Assembly (NCBI RefSeq): GCF_900324475.1 | Contig: NZ_LT992502.1 | Coordinates: 3,100,001 to 3,164,000, forward strand | Length of the DNA: 64,000 nt | From: Enterobacter bugandensis | GTDB lineage: Bacteria; Pseudomonadota; Gammaproteobacteria; Enterobacterales; Enterobacteriaceae | Direction of reading: 5' to 3' | The notes under the pieces: model-generated | Database searches by the model: none | Seen by the model: the letters and a program-made list of their open reading frames with translations, nothing else | Told to the model about the DNA's origin: nothing | Made by a program: the position numbers and the translations under genes | Shown here: positions 33,236 through 42,735 of the stretch, piece after piece | Numbering within the stretch: the first letter of the stretch is position 1 | How the letters are laid out: every line of letters begins with the position of its first letter

Positions 33236-35251
33236 TTAACGTAATGACTTCAAAATTGTGTTTTGTTCAGTTACCATACTATCATAATCAGTTTCAATTA
33301 TTTTATTAATAAATACTCTTTCCCTGTCAACTTGAAGCGGGTATACATTAACTTTCTCGTGTTTTTTGAAATCATTTACTTGTATAGGTTCTTCAAAAGA
33401 TCTAATTATATCCATTGCAGATAAGACCTCCCCTTCCCATTGATTTATTATTGCTCTCGACTCCGACATCTTAAACCTTTCCTCATGTGAAATCATTGTT
33501 GCATTTATATACTTTGACTTTATTAATCGACTAAATGAAGATGAATCGGTCACATAAACACCATTAATTTTCCCTGGAATTGAATGGGGGAGATTATTCA
33601 TAATAACAGGGATTATTTCATAATTATGCAGATCAAAACCAAAGTATTCTTCGAATATTTCCGGATATATCTCAAGACCTTTAACGAGCCTCTTGACTTG
33701 ATAGGTGGTTTCAAAAAGAAATTTTTTCCTCTGATAGGCTCTAGTAACGGATCCAGAAGATAAATTAGTATTCTTGCATTCTAGAACAAATAACTTATCA
33801 TCTAATAAAAATACAGCGTCATATTCATATTCTTCTTTATCTCGAGTAAATTTAAATTTTTTAACATTTAAGCCATGATCTTCAAGCGTACTTATTATAT
33901 CCTTTTCAAATCCATATCCTTTTGCCGTAAGATCTGCTTCTTCAGAGGCGAATTTTGATAGTATGATGTTACTAATTAAAGGGGATGTATAAGCAGGAGT
34001 GAATAATACATATGTATTATCCTCAACTTTAATTAATGGCGAGTCATATATATCTCGACTTTTCATACTGAATGTAAGCTTATCAATAAATGTTTTCGCA
34101 CTACTCTCTGACAAACCTCCAAGACGCAGAATGCCTACAAGAGCACTGTGACTATAATGTATTTTTTTCTTTTTATTTTTGGAAATATAAGTAATAACAG
34201 AATATCCCCTAACCCACTCACGGATGGTGAGCCCTAGAACTACAGTATTAACATCATTACTCGAAATTACATCAAAGAGAGAAACCAAGGCAGGTAACTC
34301 TTCAAGGATTACCATCCTATGGTCAATTTTTCCAGGCCACTCTGTAATATCTTTAAGTAAATTTTCCTCAAGATTATACTTAGCGACTCCTTCCCAAAAA
34401 TTCTGGCTAATTTTTCTTGAAAGTCTTTCATTGGAGATCACATCATACCTCTCAAGACTATCAATTGTTCTATCAAAAACTACAACTGATTCAACCCCCT
34501 CTCTCTTGTAATCTTCTGGAATATCCTTTGACTCCATCGTTAATAATTGATTATCAAAATAGATACAGCTTTTTGTACATGTGAGAAGTTCATTCCAAAT
34601 GAGAGCATAGTAAAAAACAGGGATTGCTTTTTTTATATCCTCTTCAACCATTACAATATTTTCCGGCAAGACAATTACGTCCCCTTTGCAGAGTTTATTC
34701 TCATAGGAAAACATTTTTAACGTAAGAGTCAAATAGTTCACTATTTTATCTAATGCTGAATCAGGAGAGAACGACTTTCCTTCATCATTTTTAATATTCC
34801 GAGCATTTGTAGTAAGCATTGATTCTTTGAAATCAAAGCTTTGTATATTTTTCTCTATCAAATCCTGGAGAAAATACCCCTCATCCAGAGCATGGCTAAT
34901 TACGGACCAACATTGTTCCCGTACCGATTTTTTCATGATCTCTAAATTATGTAATCCATCCTTGATGCCATCAAGTAGATTTTCAGAAATTTGACATGTT
35001 GTTAATACTTTTTTCGTCAAGTCTATTATTTCCTGACTACTACAATTTTTAATAATTGATTCTAAAAAAACATTTCTTTTCTCTCTTTTATCAAAGTCAT
35101 GCATTTGGAAATTTTTAAAATTTTTAACATGATACTCAAGAAAGCTATGTAACCCTCCTTCATTTCCAGTCGAGCTTAATGCATTGACTAATCGTTTGGT
35201 TTTGTAATTAACGCAATCCTTAGCTAATTCTTTAAAATTTATATTTGACAT
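33236..35251 (-). CDS. Orphan large protein with PD-(D/E)XK nuclease signature
   Basis: I do not recognise this 671-residue protein. The start at MSNINFKELAKD (35251) has an AAGGA ribosome site; 41 upstream open codons encode a hydrophobic AT-driven stretch and were left out. Residues 1-400 are helical and charged, with no membrane segment. Near residues 445-495 the pattern GYGFEKD (Glu449), EYDAVFLLDD (Asp478) and LFVLECKN (Glu491-x-Lys493) is the E...D...ExK core of restriction-endonuclease-fold nucleases. A few lysine/arginine residues and an aromatic YQRKKFLFETTYQ helix follow. Base composition is far more AT-rich than any neighbour. It has no partner gene. A stand-alone phage-defence or DNA-processing nuclease is a plausible inference, not shown. 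Confidence 0.8.
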   Translation of the reverse strand: MSNINFKELAKDCVNYKTKRLVNALSSTGNEGGLHSFLEYHVKNFKNFQMHDFDKREKRNVFLESIIKNCSSQEIIDLTKKVLTTCQISENLLDGIKDGLHNLEIMKKSVREQCWSVISHALDEGYFLQDLIEKNIQSFDFKESMLTTNARNIKNDEGKSFSPDSALDKIVNYLTLTLKMFSYENKLCKGDVIVLPENIVMVEEDIKKAIPVFYYALIWNELLTCTKSCIYFDNQLLTMESKDIPEDYKREGVESVVVFDRTIDSLERYDVISNERLSRKISQNFWEGVAKYNLEENLLKDITEWPGKIDHRMVILEELPALVSLFDVISSNDVNTVVLGLTIREWVRGYSVITYISKNKKKKIHYSHSALVGILRLGGLSESSAKTFIDKLTFSMKSRDIYDSPLIKVEDNTYVLFTPAYTSPLISNIILSKFASEEADLTAKGYGFEKDIISTLEDHGLNVKKFKFTRDKEEYEYDAVFLLDDKLFVLECKNTNLSSGSVTRAYQRKKFLFETTYQVKRLVKGLEIYPEIFEEYFGFDLHNYEIIPVIMNNLPHSIPGKINGVYVTDSSSFSRLIKSKYINATMISHEERFKMSESRAIINQWEGEVLSAMDIIRSFEEPIQVNDFKKHEKVNVYPLQVDRERVFINKIIETDYDSMVTEQNTILKSLR

Positions 35252-35625
35252 TGAAAAGGTTCCTTTTAAATTGAATCCACCATATTTAAAACTGTCAGAC
35301 TTCATAAAAAATGACAGCAAGTAAAAAAACACGCATAAAAGAAACGGCTTATGCGATATTAAAATTAATAACATAAAAAATCAATAAAAGATAAAACCAC
35401 TGTTATTTTGCATTTAGATAAATTATTTTAAATCGCATTATTGACTTATTAAATATGAAATAAATTTCAACTACCATAAAGAGTAGTAAATTACTTTTTT
35501 AAGAGTCCCGCGCTTTACCTCCCTGCCCCGCAGCGCTACAATGCCCGCCCTTAAAGTGGGGGATCTCCCCTTACCGCTGCACCTGGTGCATGCGGATCTG
35601 ACCTGTCATCAGAACGAGAACAAAC
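35252..35625. promoter_or_regulatory. Right junction of AT-rich insertion and trhP promoter
   Basis: This 374-base stretch has no gene. AT-rich DNA carrying the promoter of the orphan gene (minus strand) ends abruptly near 35505, and typical GC-rich sequence resumes. Just after the junction is a sigma-70-like promoter for trhP: TTTACC (35514-35519), a 17-base spacer and TACAAT (35537-35542). The start would then be near 35549, about 77 bases before the trhP ATG. Confidence 0.65.
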
Positions 35626-36987
35626 ATGTTTAAACCGGAACTCCTTTCCCCGGCGGGAACGCTGCAAAATATGCGTTACGCTTTCGCCTATGGCGCCGAC
35701 GCCGTGTATGCGGGCCAGCCGCGCTACTCGCTGCGCGTGCGTAATAACGAATTCAACCACGAGAACCTGCAGCTCGGCATCAACGAGGCGCATGCTCTGG
35801 GTAAAAAATTCTACGTGGTGGTCAACATCGCGCCGCACAACGCCAAGCTGAAAACGTTCATCCGCGACTTGAAGCCGGTGGTGGATATGGGGCCGGACGC
35901 GCTGATCATGTCGGACCCGGGTTTAATCATGCTGGTTCGGGAGAACTTCCCGGAGATGGATATTCACCTCTCCGTACAGGCTAACGCCGTCAACTGGGCG
36001 ACGGTGAAATTCTGGAAGCAGATGGGGCTGACCCGCGTCATCCTGTCTCGCGAGCTTTCGCTGGAAGAGATCGAAGAGATCCGCACTCAGGTGCCGGACA
36101 TGGAAATTGAAATCTTCGTTCACGGCGCGCTGTGCATGGCCTACTCCGGCCGCTGCCTGCTCTCTGGCTATATCAACAAGCGCGACCCGAACCAGGGCAC
36201 CTGCACCAACGCCTGCCGCTGGGAATATAACGTCCAGGAAGGCAAAGAGGACGATATCGGCAACATCGTCCACAAGCATGAGCCGATTCCGGTGACGAAC
36301 GTTGAGCCGACGCTGGGCATCGGCGCGCCAACCGACAGCGTGTTTATGATTGAAGAAGCCAAACGTCCGGGCGAGTACATGACCGCCTTCGAAGACGAGC
36401 ACGGCACCTACATCATGAACTCGAAAGATCTGCGCGCCATCGCCCACGTTGAGCGCCTGACGCAGATGGGCGTGCACTCCCTGAAGATCGAAGGCCGCAC
36501 CAAGTCCTATTACTATTGCGCGCGTACCGCACAGGTGTACCGTAAAGCCATCGACGATGCGGCGGCCGGTAAACCGTTCGATACCAGCCTGCTGGAAACG
36601 CTGGAAGGCCTGGCGCACCGCGGCTATACCGAAGGTTTCCTGCGCCGTCATACCCACGACGACTACCAGAACTACGAGCACGGCTACTCCGTTTCCGAGC
36701 GCCAGCAGTTTGTCGGTGACTTCACCGGCGAGCGCAAAGGCGCGCTGGCGGCCGTGGCGGTGAAAAACAAGTTTACCAAAGGCGACAGCCTGGAGCTGAT
36801 GACCCCGCAGGGCAACATGAACTTCACGCTGGAGCATCTGGAAAACGGCAAAGGCGAAGCGATTGAGGTCGCGCCGGGCGACGGGCACACCGTCTGGCTG
36901 CCGGTTCCGGAAGAGGTGGAGCTGAAGTTCGCACTGCTGATGCGTAACTTCAACGGTGAAAGCACACGTAATCCACACGGCAAATAG
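35626..36987 (+). CDS. trhP: TrhP (YegQ), prephenate-dependent tRNA uridine-34 hydroxylase, U32 family
   Basis: Member of the U32 peptidase-like family that makes 5-hydroxyuridine at tRNA position 34, the precursor of cmo5U. The 453-residue protein has the U32 signature around EIFVHGALCMAYSGRCLLS. Four cysteines at 170, 177, 193 and 197 fit an iron-sulfur cluster site. A C-terminal beta-barrel domain follows from about residue 370. In E. coli, yegP lies just upstream; it is missing here and the AT-rich insertion takes its place. Confidence 0.94.
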   Translation: MFKPELLSPAGTLQNMRYAFAYGADAVYAGQPRYSLRVRNNEFNHENLQLGINEAHALGKKFYVVVNIAPHNAKLKTFIRDLKPVVDMGPDALIMSDPGLIMLVRENFPEMDIHLSVQANAVNWATVKFWKQMGLTRVILSRELSLEEIEEIRTQVPDMEIEIFVHGALCMAYSGRCLLSGYINKRDPNQGTCTNACRWEYNVQEGKEDDIGNIVHKHEPIPVTNVEPTLGIGAPTDSVFMIEEAKRPGEYMTAFEDEHGTYIMNSKDLRAIAHVERLTQMGVHSLKIEGRTKSYYYCARTAQVYRKAIDDAAAGKPFDTSLLETLEGLAHRGYTEGFLRRHTHDDYQNYEHGYSVSERQQFVGDFTGERKGALAAVAVKNKFTKGDSLELMTPQGNMNFTLEHLENGKGEAIEVAPGDGHTVWLPVPEEVELKFALLMRNFNGESTRNPHGK

Positions 36988-37022
36988 TCAATCAGGGAAA
37001 TTTTTTCGCGCTGGGATAATTC

Positions 37023-37065
37023 TTAGAATCGGATCACATACCGCTTCGTTCAATACGGGTATTAT
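37023..37065 (+). promoter_or_regulatory. cyaR promoter with class II CRP site
   Basis: TTAGA-N6-TCACA (37023-37038) matches 8 of 10 conserved CRP positions, with a perfect right half. Its centre, 37030.5, is exactly 41.5 bases before the expected CyaR start at 37072, the class II position. TATTAT (37060-37065) is a -10 hexamer with correct spacing to the start. In E. coli, CRP-cAMP activates cyaR, which this arrangement supports. Confidence 0.8.
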
Positions 37066-37071
37066 CCCCCC

Positions 37072-37157
37072 GCTGAAAAACATAACCCATAAATGCTAGC
37101 TGTACCAGGAACCACCTCCTTAGCCTGCGTAATCTCCCTTACGCGGGCTTATTTTTT
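37072..37157 (+). ncRNA. cyaR: CyaR (RyeE) Hfq-dependent small RNA
   Basis: An 86-base RNA starting GCTGAAAAACATAACCC and ending in the terminator AGCCTGCGTAAT...TTACGCGGGCTTATTTTTT. It agrees almost base for base with E. coli CyaR as I remember it, including the conserved seed region ACCAGGAACCACCTCC, which pairs with ribosome sites of ompX, luxS, nadE and others. It lies between trhP and yegS, its usual position. Confidence 0.95.
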
Positions 37158-37235
37158 GCCTTTCATCCTGTTCTTACCCGCTTTTTTCCTCTCTGCTATA
37201 CACTCTTATTAACGCTAAAAAAGGGAGCAGCGAGG

Positions 37236-38135
37236 ATGGCAACCTATCCAGACAGTTTATTGATTCTCAATGGCAAAAGTGCAGGCAACGATCCGTTGCG
37301 TCAGGCGATTATGGGTTTGCGTGACGACGGCGCACGTATCCACGTGCGCGTGACGTGGGAAAAAGGCGACGCGGCACGCTATATCAACGAAGGCTTAGCG
37401 TTAGGTATCAGCACCATCATTTCCGGCGGCGGCGATGGCACCATCAATGAGATCGCCTCTGCGCTTATCGACCTGCCACCGGCAGATCGCCCGGTGATGG
37501 GCATATTACCGCTCGGCACCGCCAATGATTTTGCCACCAGCGCCGGGATCCCGGAAGATTTAGAGAAGGCGCTTCAGCTGGCGATCCTCGGCAAAGCCAC
37601 CGCCGTGGATATCGCCCAGGTGAATGACAAAACCTGCTTTATCAATATGGCGACGGGTGGATTCGGCACGCGCATTACCAGCGAAACGCCGGAAAAACTG
37701 AAGGCGGCGCTGGGCGGTGTGTCATACCTGATCCACGGATTGATGCGTATGGACACCCTCAAGCCGGACCGATGCGAAATTCGCGGTGAGGATTTTCAGT
37801 GGCAGGGCGACGCGCTGGTAATTGGGATTGGCAACGGACGTCAGGCAGGCGGCGGACAGCAGCTCTGCCCGGAGGCGCTGATTAACGATGGTCAGCTACA
37901 GCTGCGCATTTTCACCGGCGACGGTCTGCTGCCCGCGCTGTTTACCACGCTGACGCAGCCGGAAGAGAGCCCGAATATCATTGACGGTAAATCGGCGTGG
38001 TTCGAGGTGAATGCTCCGCACGGGATGACGTTTAACCTCGACGGAGAGCCTCTAAGCGGGACGCAGTTCCGCATTGAGGTATTACCCGGCGCGCTGGAGT
38101 GCAGGCTGCCGCCGGACTGTGTGCTTTTGCGCTGA
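37236..38135 (+). CDS. yegS: YegS, lipid kinase of the diacylglycerol-kinase fold
   Basis: A 299-residue soluble lipid kinase; E. coli YegS phosphorylates phosphatidylglycerol in vitro. The DAGK catalytic loop GGGDGT is at residues 64-69, followed by the [10 protein letters not shown] motif near residue 90. A C-terminal beta-sandwich completes the fold. A good GGGAG/GAGG ribosome site precedes the ATG. The gene converges on fbaB with a REP-like palindrome between them. Confidence 0.94.
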   Translation: MATYPDSLLILNGKSAGNDPLRQAIMGLRDDGARIHVRVTWEKGDAARYINEGLALGISTIISGGGDGTINEIASALIDLPPADRPVMGILPLGTANDFATSAGIPEDLEKALQLAILGKATAVDIAQVNDKTCFINMATGGFGTRITSETPEKLKAALGGVSYLIHGLMRMDTLKPDRCEIRGEDFQWQGDALVIGIGNGRQAGGGQQLCPEALINDGQLQLRIFTGDGLLPALFTTLTQPEESPNIIDGKSAWFEVNAPHGMTFNLDGEPLSGTQFRIEVLPGALECRLPPDCVLLR

Positions 38136-38155
38136 TGTTTCACACGGTGCGCGAT

Positions 38156-38192
38156 GATGCCCTCACCCCAACCCTCTCCCACAGGGAGAGGG
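38156..38192. repeat. REP-like palindrome between yegS and fbaB
   Basis: GCCCTCACCCCAA head, then CCCTCTCCC facing GGGAGAGGG. It is the same repeat family as at 6606 and 12783, here in the opposite orientation. It sits between two convergent genes and may act as a bidirectional mRNA end. Confidence 0.75.
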
Positions 38193-38203
38193 AGATGGAG
38201 ACG

Positions 38204-39256
38204 TCAGGCAATTGTGACTTTACTGTCCAGATAGACGTCCTGAACCGCATTGATCAGCTTCACACCGTCGGCCATTGATTTCTTGAACGCCTTACGGCCA
38301 AGGATCAGCCCCATGCCGCCCGCGCGTTTGTTGATAACTGCCGTACGCACCGCGTCTGACAGGTCGGTATCGCCGCCCGCCGCGCCGCCGGAGTTAATCA
38401 GCCCTGCACGACCCATGTAGCAGTTCGCCAGCTGGTAGCGCACCAGGTCGATCGGGTTATCGCTGGTCAGCTTGCTGTAGACGCGATCGTCGGTGTAGCC
38501 AAAGTTCACCGCTTTATAGCCACCGTTATTCTCCGCCATTTTCTGCTTCACGATGTCCGCGCCGATGGTGGCCGCCAGATGGTTCGCCTGGCCGGTCAGG
38601 TCGGCGGAGACGTGATAATCCACCCCGTCTTTTTTGAACGCCGAGTTACGCAGGTACGCCCACAGCACGGTCACCATGCCCAGCTCGTGCGCGCGCTCAA
38701 ATGCTGCGGAGATCTCTTCAATCTGACGACGGGACTGTTCAGAGCCGAAGTAAATCGTCGCCCCGACGGCCACCGCCCCCATGTTGAACGCCTGCTCGAC
38801 GCTGGCGTAGAGGGTCTGGTCATACTCGGTGGGGTAGCTGAGAGTTTCGTTGTGATTCAGCTTCACGAGGAACGGAATGCGGTGGGCATAGCGACGCGAA
38901 ACCGAAGCCAGCACGCCGTAGGTGGAGGCTACACAGTTACAGCCCGCTTCAATCGCCAGCTCAACAATATTCTTCGGATCGAAGTAGAGCGGGTTCGCCG
39001 CGAAAGAGGCGCCCGCCGAGTGCTCAACGCCCTGGTCCACGGGCAGAATAGAGAGATACCCGGTACCGCCGAGTCGCCCGGTGTTGTAGAGGGTCTGCAT
39101 GTTTCGCAGAACCGCAGGCGGACGGTTGTTATCCACCATCACGCGGTCAACGTAGTCGTGACCAGGCAGATACAACTGGTCGGCTGGAATGGTCATACAA
39201 CGATGCTGTAAAAGGCTGTCGGCGTCTTTGCCAAGCAACTGCGCAATATCAGTCAT
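38204..39256 (-). CDS. fbaB: Class I fructose-bisphosphate aldolase (DhnA type)
   Basis: Schiff-base aldolase that splits or forms fructose 1,6-bisphosphate, in E. coli used mainly in gluconeogenic growth. The 350 residues equal the E. coli length. The N-terminal extension [13 protein letters not shown] is followed by a TIM barrel with the DhnA-family [15 protein letters not shown] segment near residue 71. The glycine-rich phosphate site [17 protein letters not shown] is near residue 285. It is divergent from yegT. Confidence 0.95.
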   Translation of the reverse strand: MTDIAQLLGKDADSLLQHRCMTIPADQLYLPGHDYVDRVMVDNNRPPAVLRNMQTLYNTGRLGGTGYLSILPVDQGVEHSAGASFAANPLYFDPKNIVELAIEAGCNCVASTYGVLASVSRRYAHRIPFLVKLNHNETLSYPTEYDQTLYASVEQAFNMGAVAVGATIYFGSEQSRRQIEEISAAFERAHELGMVTVLWAYLRNSAFKKDGVDYHVSADLTGQANHLAATIGADIVKQKMAENNGGYKAVNFGYTDDRVYSKLTSDNPIDLVRYQLANCYMGRAGLINSGGAAGGDTDLSDAVRTAVINKRAGGMGLILGRKAFKKSMADGVKLINAVQDVYLDSKVTIA

Positions 39257-39506
39257 GTGATACTCCCGTAAATCCGACGTCGTGTCGGTGTGTGTTTATC
39301 CAGTCCCATCTTTTATGGGCAGACTAAGCCTGGTACCGACTTAACAGATTTTCCACCATATGCATTTTTTTTCAGCACAATCTGCTGGCTCGATTCGTGT
39401 ACAACAAAACTGTTACATTGATCAAACAATCGCCACAAAGGTATTTAAAAGGTATTATTGAGTGGTATGTTAAAGGCGTACCTTATCTGACATGCAGGAT
39501 TAAAAA

Positions 39507-40784
39507 ATGAAAACGAAAGTCCAACTGTCATTCATGATGTTTGTTGAATGGTTTATCTGGGGCGCGTGGTTTGTGCCATTGTGGCTGTGGCTGAGCAAAA
39601 GCGGGTTTACCGCCGGGGAAATTGGCTGGTCTTACGCCTGTACCGCGATTGCCGCGATCCTCTCTCCTATCCTGGTCGGCTCGCTGACGGACCGTTTCTT
39701 CGCCGCGCAGAAAGTGCTGTCGGTGTTGATGTTCGCCGGCGCGATCCTGATGTACTTCGCCGCGCAGCAAACCCAGTTCAGCACCTTCTTCCCGCTGCTG
39801 CTGGTCTATTCCCTGACCTATATGCCGACCATCGCGCTGACCAATAGCATTGCCTTCGCGAACGTGGACGACGTTGAGGCTGATTTCCCGCGTATCCGCG
39901 TGATGGGCACCATCGGCTGGATCGCCTCGGGGCTGGCGTGCGGGTTCCTGCCACAGATGCTCGGCTACAGCGATATTTCCGATACCAATATTCCGCTGCT
40001 GATGACCGCAGCCAGCTCCGCCCTGCTCGGCGTCTTTGCCCTGTTCCTGCCGAACACGCCGCCGAAAAGTACCGGCAAGCTGGATTTCAAAGTCATGCTG
40101 GGGCTGGATGCGCTGGTCCTGCTGCGCGACAAAAACTTCCTGGTATTCTTCTTCTGCTCGTTCCTGTTCGCCATGCCGCTGGCCTTCTACTACATCTTCG
40201 CCAACGGCTATCTCACCGAAGTGGGGATGAAAAACGCCACCGGCTGGATGACGCTCGGCCAGTTCTCTGAAATCTTCTTTATGCTCGCCCTGCCGTTCTT
40301 TACCAAACGCTTTGGTATTAAGAAGGTCTTACTGCTGGGCCTGATTACCGCCGCCATCCGCTACGGCTTCTTCGTCTACGGTGGCGCTGAACAGTACTTC
40401 ACCTACGCCCTGCTGTTCCTCGGCATCCTGCTGCACGGCGTGAGCTATGACTTCTACTACGTGACCGCGTACATCTACGTGGATAAAAAAGCGCCGGTGC
40501 ACATGCGCACCGCCGCGCAAGGCCTGATTACGCTGTGCTGTCAGGGGTTTGGTAGCCTGCTGGGTTACCGCCTGGGCGGCGTGATGATGGAAAAAATGTT
40601 CGCTTACAAAGAGCCGGTGAATGGGCTGACCTTCAACTGGGCCGGAATGTGGACATTTGGTGCAGTCATGATTGCCGTGATTGCCGTGCTGTTTATGCTG
40701 TTTTTCCGCGAATCGGATAAAGAGATCACCGCAATTGAGGTGGTTGATGGCGATACCGCGCTGACACAAGGGGAAGTTAAATGA
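39507..40784 (+). CDS. yegT: YegT, nucleoside:H+ symporter family permease
   Basis: A 425-residue, twelve-helix MFS transporter of the NupG/XapB family, same length as E. coli YegT. The N-terminal MKTKVQLSFMMFVEWFIWGAW and the motif GSLTDRFFAAQKVL are typical. The substrate has not been shown, but the neighbours yegU (ADP-ribosylglycohydrolase family) and yegV (PfkB-type kinase) point to a ribosylated compound or nucleoside. An AGGA ribosome site precedes the ATG. The stop overlaps the yegU start (ATGA). Confidence 0.93.
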   Translation: MKTKVQLSFMMFVEWFIWGAWFVPLWLWLSKSGFTAGEIGWSYACTAIAAILSPILVGSLTDRFFAAQKVLSVLMFAGAILMYFAAQQTQFSTFFPLLLVYSLTYMPTIALTNSIAFANVDDVEADFPRIRVMGTIGWIASGLACGFLPQMLGYSDISDTNIPLLMTAASSALLGVFALFLPNTPPKSTGKLDFKVMLGLDALVLLRDKNFLVFFFCSFLFAMPLAFYYIFANGYLTEVGMKNATGWMTLGQFSEIFFMLALPFFTKRFGIKKVLLLGLITAAIRYGFFVYGGAEQYFTYALLFLGILLHGVSYDFYYVTAYIYVDKKAPVHMRTAAQGLITLCCQGFGSLLGYRLGGVMMEKMFAYKEPVNGLTFNWAGMWTFGAVMIAVIAVLFMLFFRESDKEITAIEVVDGDTALTQGEVK

Positions 40785-41785
40785 AACAAGACCGTATTCT
40801 CGGGGCCCTTTACGGCCAGGCGTTAGGGGATGCGATGGGCATGCCGTCGGAGCTGTGGCCGAGAAAGCGCGTCAAGGCGCACTTCGGCTGGATCGACCGC
40901 TTTTTACCCGGCCCGGCAGAGAATAACGCGGCCTGCTATTTCAAACAGGCAGAGTTCACCGATGACACCTCGATGGCGCTGTGCCTGGCCGATGCGATCA
41001 TCGAGTGCGATGGGGAGATTAACGCGGACGTTATCGGCAAGCATATCCTGAACTGGGCGCTCGACTTCGACGCGTTCAACAAGAACGTGCTCGGCCCGAC
41101 CTCGAAAATCGCGCTTAACGCGATTCGTGACGGGAAGCCGGTCAGCGAGCTGGACAACAACGGCGTGACTAACGGGGCGGCGATGCGCGCCTCCCCGCTG
41201 GGCTGCCTGCTCCCGGCGACGCGGCTGGAGCACTTTGTGAACCAGGTGGCGCAGGCCTCCAGCCCGACGCATAAATCGGATCTCGCCATTGCCGGCGCGG
41301 TGGTGATTGCCTGGGCGGTTTCCCGCGCCATCGATGGGGAACGCTGGCAGAACATCGTCGATGCCCTGCCGGGGATCGCCCGCTATGCGCAGGAGGCGAA
41401 AACCACCACCTTCAGCGCGTCGCTCGCGGCGCGCATTGAGCTGGCGCTTAAGACCGTGCGGGACGCCAACGGCATCGACTCCGCCAGCGAGCAGATTTAT
41501 CAGCTCACTGGCGCAGGTACCAGCACCATTGAGTCCGTTCCGGCAGCCATCGCGATGGTGGAGCTGGCGGGAACCGACCCGAACCGCTGCGCCATTTTAT
41601 GCGCCAATCTGGGTGGCGATACCGACACCATTGGCGCGATGGCGACGGCCATCTGCGGCGCGCTCCACGGCGTGCAGGCCATTAACCCGGCGCTCAAAGC
41701 CGAACTCGACGCCGTTAATCAGCTCGATTTCGGTCACTACTGTGAAAAACTGCTGCACTTCAGGGAGCAAAGGGAGGGCGTATGA
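40781..41785 (+). CDS. yegU: YegU, ADP-ribosylglycohydrolase-family protein
   Basis: A 334-residue all-helical hydrolase. The family's di-metal residues appear in the early segments ALGDAMGMPSE and FTDDTSMAL and in the late segment LGGDTDTIGAM. Such enzymes cleave N- or O-glycosidic bonds to ribose. Placed between a nucleoside-type permease and a sugar kinase, it may release ribose or a base from an imported nucleoside-like compound; this is inference. It overlaps both neighbours by four bases. Confidence 0.93.
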   Translation: MKQDRILGALYGQALGDAMGMPSELWPRKRVKAHFGWIDRFLPGPAENNAACYFKQAEFTDDTSMALCLADAIIECDGEINADVIGKHILNWALDFDAFNKNVLGPTSKIALNAIRDGKPVSELDNNGVTNGAAMRASPLGCLLPATRLEHFVNQVAQASSPTHKSDLAIAGAVVIAWAVSRAIDGERWQNIVDALPGIARYAQEAKTTTFSASLAARIELALKTVRDANGIDSASEQIYQLTGAGTSTIESVPAAIAMVELAGTDPNRCAILCANLGGDTDTIGAMATAICGALHGVQAINPALKAELDAVNQLDFGHYCEKLLHFREQREGV

Positions 41786-42735
41786 ATGCATTTGCCCAAC
41801 GTCTCGACACCCTGCACGCCACGCGCCCGGTGACGGTGTTGGGCGCGGCGGTGATTGACGTCATCGCCGACGCCTACGCCCTGCCCTGGCGCGGGTGTGA
41901 TATCGAGCTTAAACAGCAGGGGGTGAATATCGGCGGCTGCGCGCTGAATATCGCCATCGCCCTGAAACGGCTCGGCATTGCGGCGCAAAACGCCCTTCCC
42001 GTCGGCCACGGCGTGTGGGCGGATATTATCCGTAACGCAATGGCGAAGCAGGATCTGCACAGCGCCGTGGAGGCTGAAACCGGCGACAACGGCTGGTGTC
42101 TGGCGCTGGTGGAGCCTGACGGCGAGCGCACCTTTATGTCCTTTAGCGGCGTCGAGAACCAGTGGCAGCAGCGCTGGCTTGACGAGCTAAACGTCCCGCA
42201 AAATAGCCTGGTTTATCTCTCCGGCTACCAGCTGGCCTCGCCGTGCGGCGAGCTGCTGACGGGCTGGCTTGAAGGGCTGGAGGACGTGACGGCGCTTATC
42301 GATTTCGGCCCACGCATCGCGGATATCCCCGACGCGCTGATGGGGCGGATTATGGCCTGCAGGCCGATCGTGTCGCTTAATCGTCAGGAAGCGGAGCTCG
42401 CTGCTGAAAGGCTGGGCGTTGAGGCTGAAAACCTGGGCGAGGAGTGGCAGCAGCGCTTCGGCGCCGCGCTGATTGTGCGGCATGATAAAGACGGTGCTGC
42501 CTGGTATGACGGCGACGCATCGGGCGTTGTTCCGGCGTTTCCCGCCACGGTAGTGGACACCATCGGCGCTGGTGACAGCCACGCGGGCGGCACGCTTGCC
42601 GGGCTGGCGGCGGGATGGTCGCTGGCAGACGCCGTTCTGCTGGGGAATGCCGTGGCGTCCTGGGTGGTGAGCCATCGCGGCGGCGACTGCGCGCCCACTC
42701 GTGAGGAATTACTCCTCGCACACAAAGACGTATAG
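41782..42735 (+). CDS. yegV: YegV, PfkB-family sugar/nucleoside kinase
   Basis: A 317-residue ribokinase-fold kinase. The second PfkB signature DTIGAGDSHAGGTLAGL near residue 257 contains the catalytic Asp and the anion hole; the substrate side carries NIGGCALNIAIALKRLG near residue 52. It is the last gene of yegTUV, probably phosphorylating the sugar or nucleoside product made available by YegT and YegU. The 3' end overlaps convergent yegW by 27 bases. Confidence 0.93.
   Translation: MNAFAQRLDTLHATRPVTVLGAAVIDVIADAYALPWRGCDIELKQQGVNIGGCALNIAIALKRLGIAAQNALPVGHGVWADIIRNAMAKQDLHSAVEAETGDNGWCLALVEPDGERTFMSFSGVENQWQQRWLDELNVPQNSLVYLSGYQLASPCGELLTGWLEGLEDVTALIDFGPRIADIPDALMGRIMACRPIVSLNRQEAELAAERLGVEAENLGEEWQQRFGAALIVRHDKDGAAWYDGDASGVVPAFPATVVDTIGAGDSHAGGTLAGLAAGWSLADAVLLGNAVASWVVSHRGGDCAPTREELLLAHKDV

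Noticed and set aside
35483..35493. AGTAAATTACT palindrome just before the trhP promoter
   Set aside because: A five-base-arm palindrome in AT-rich DNA is expected by chance and has no partner site.
33155..35505. Search for flanking direct repeats or an integrase at the AT-rich island
   Set aside because: Only short AT-rich look-alikes (for example ACTTAATA and ACTTATTA) were found, at chance level; no transposase, integrase or tRNA is nearby.
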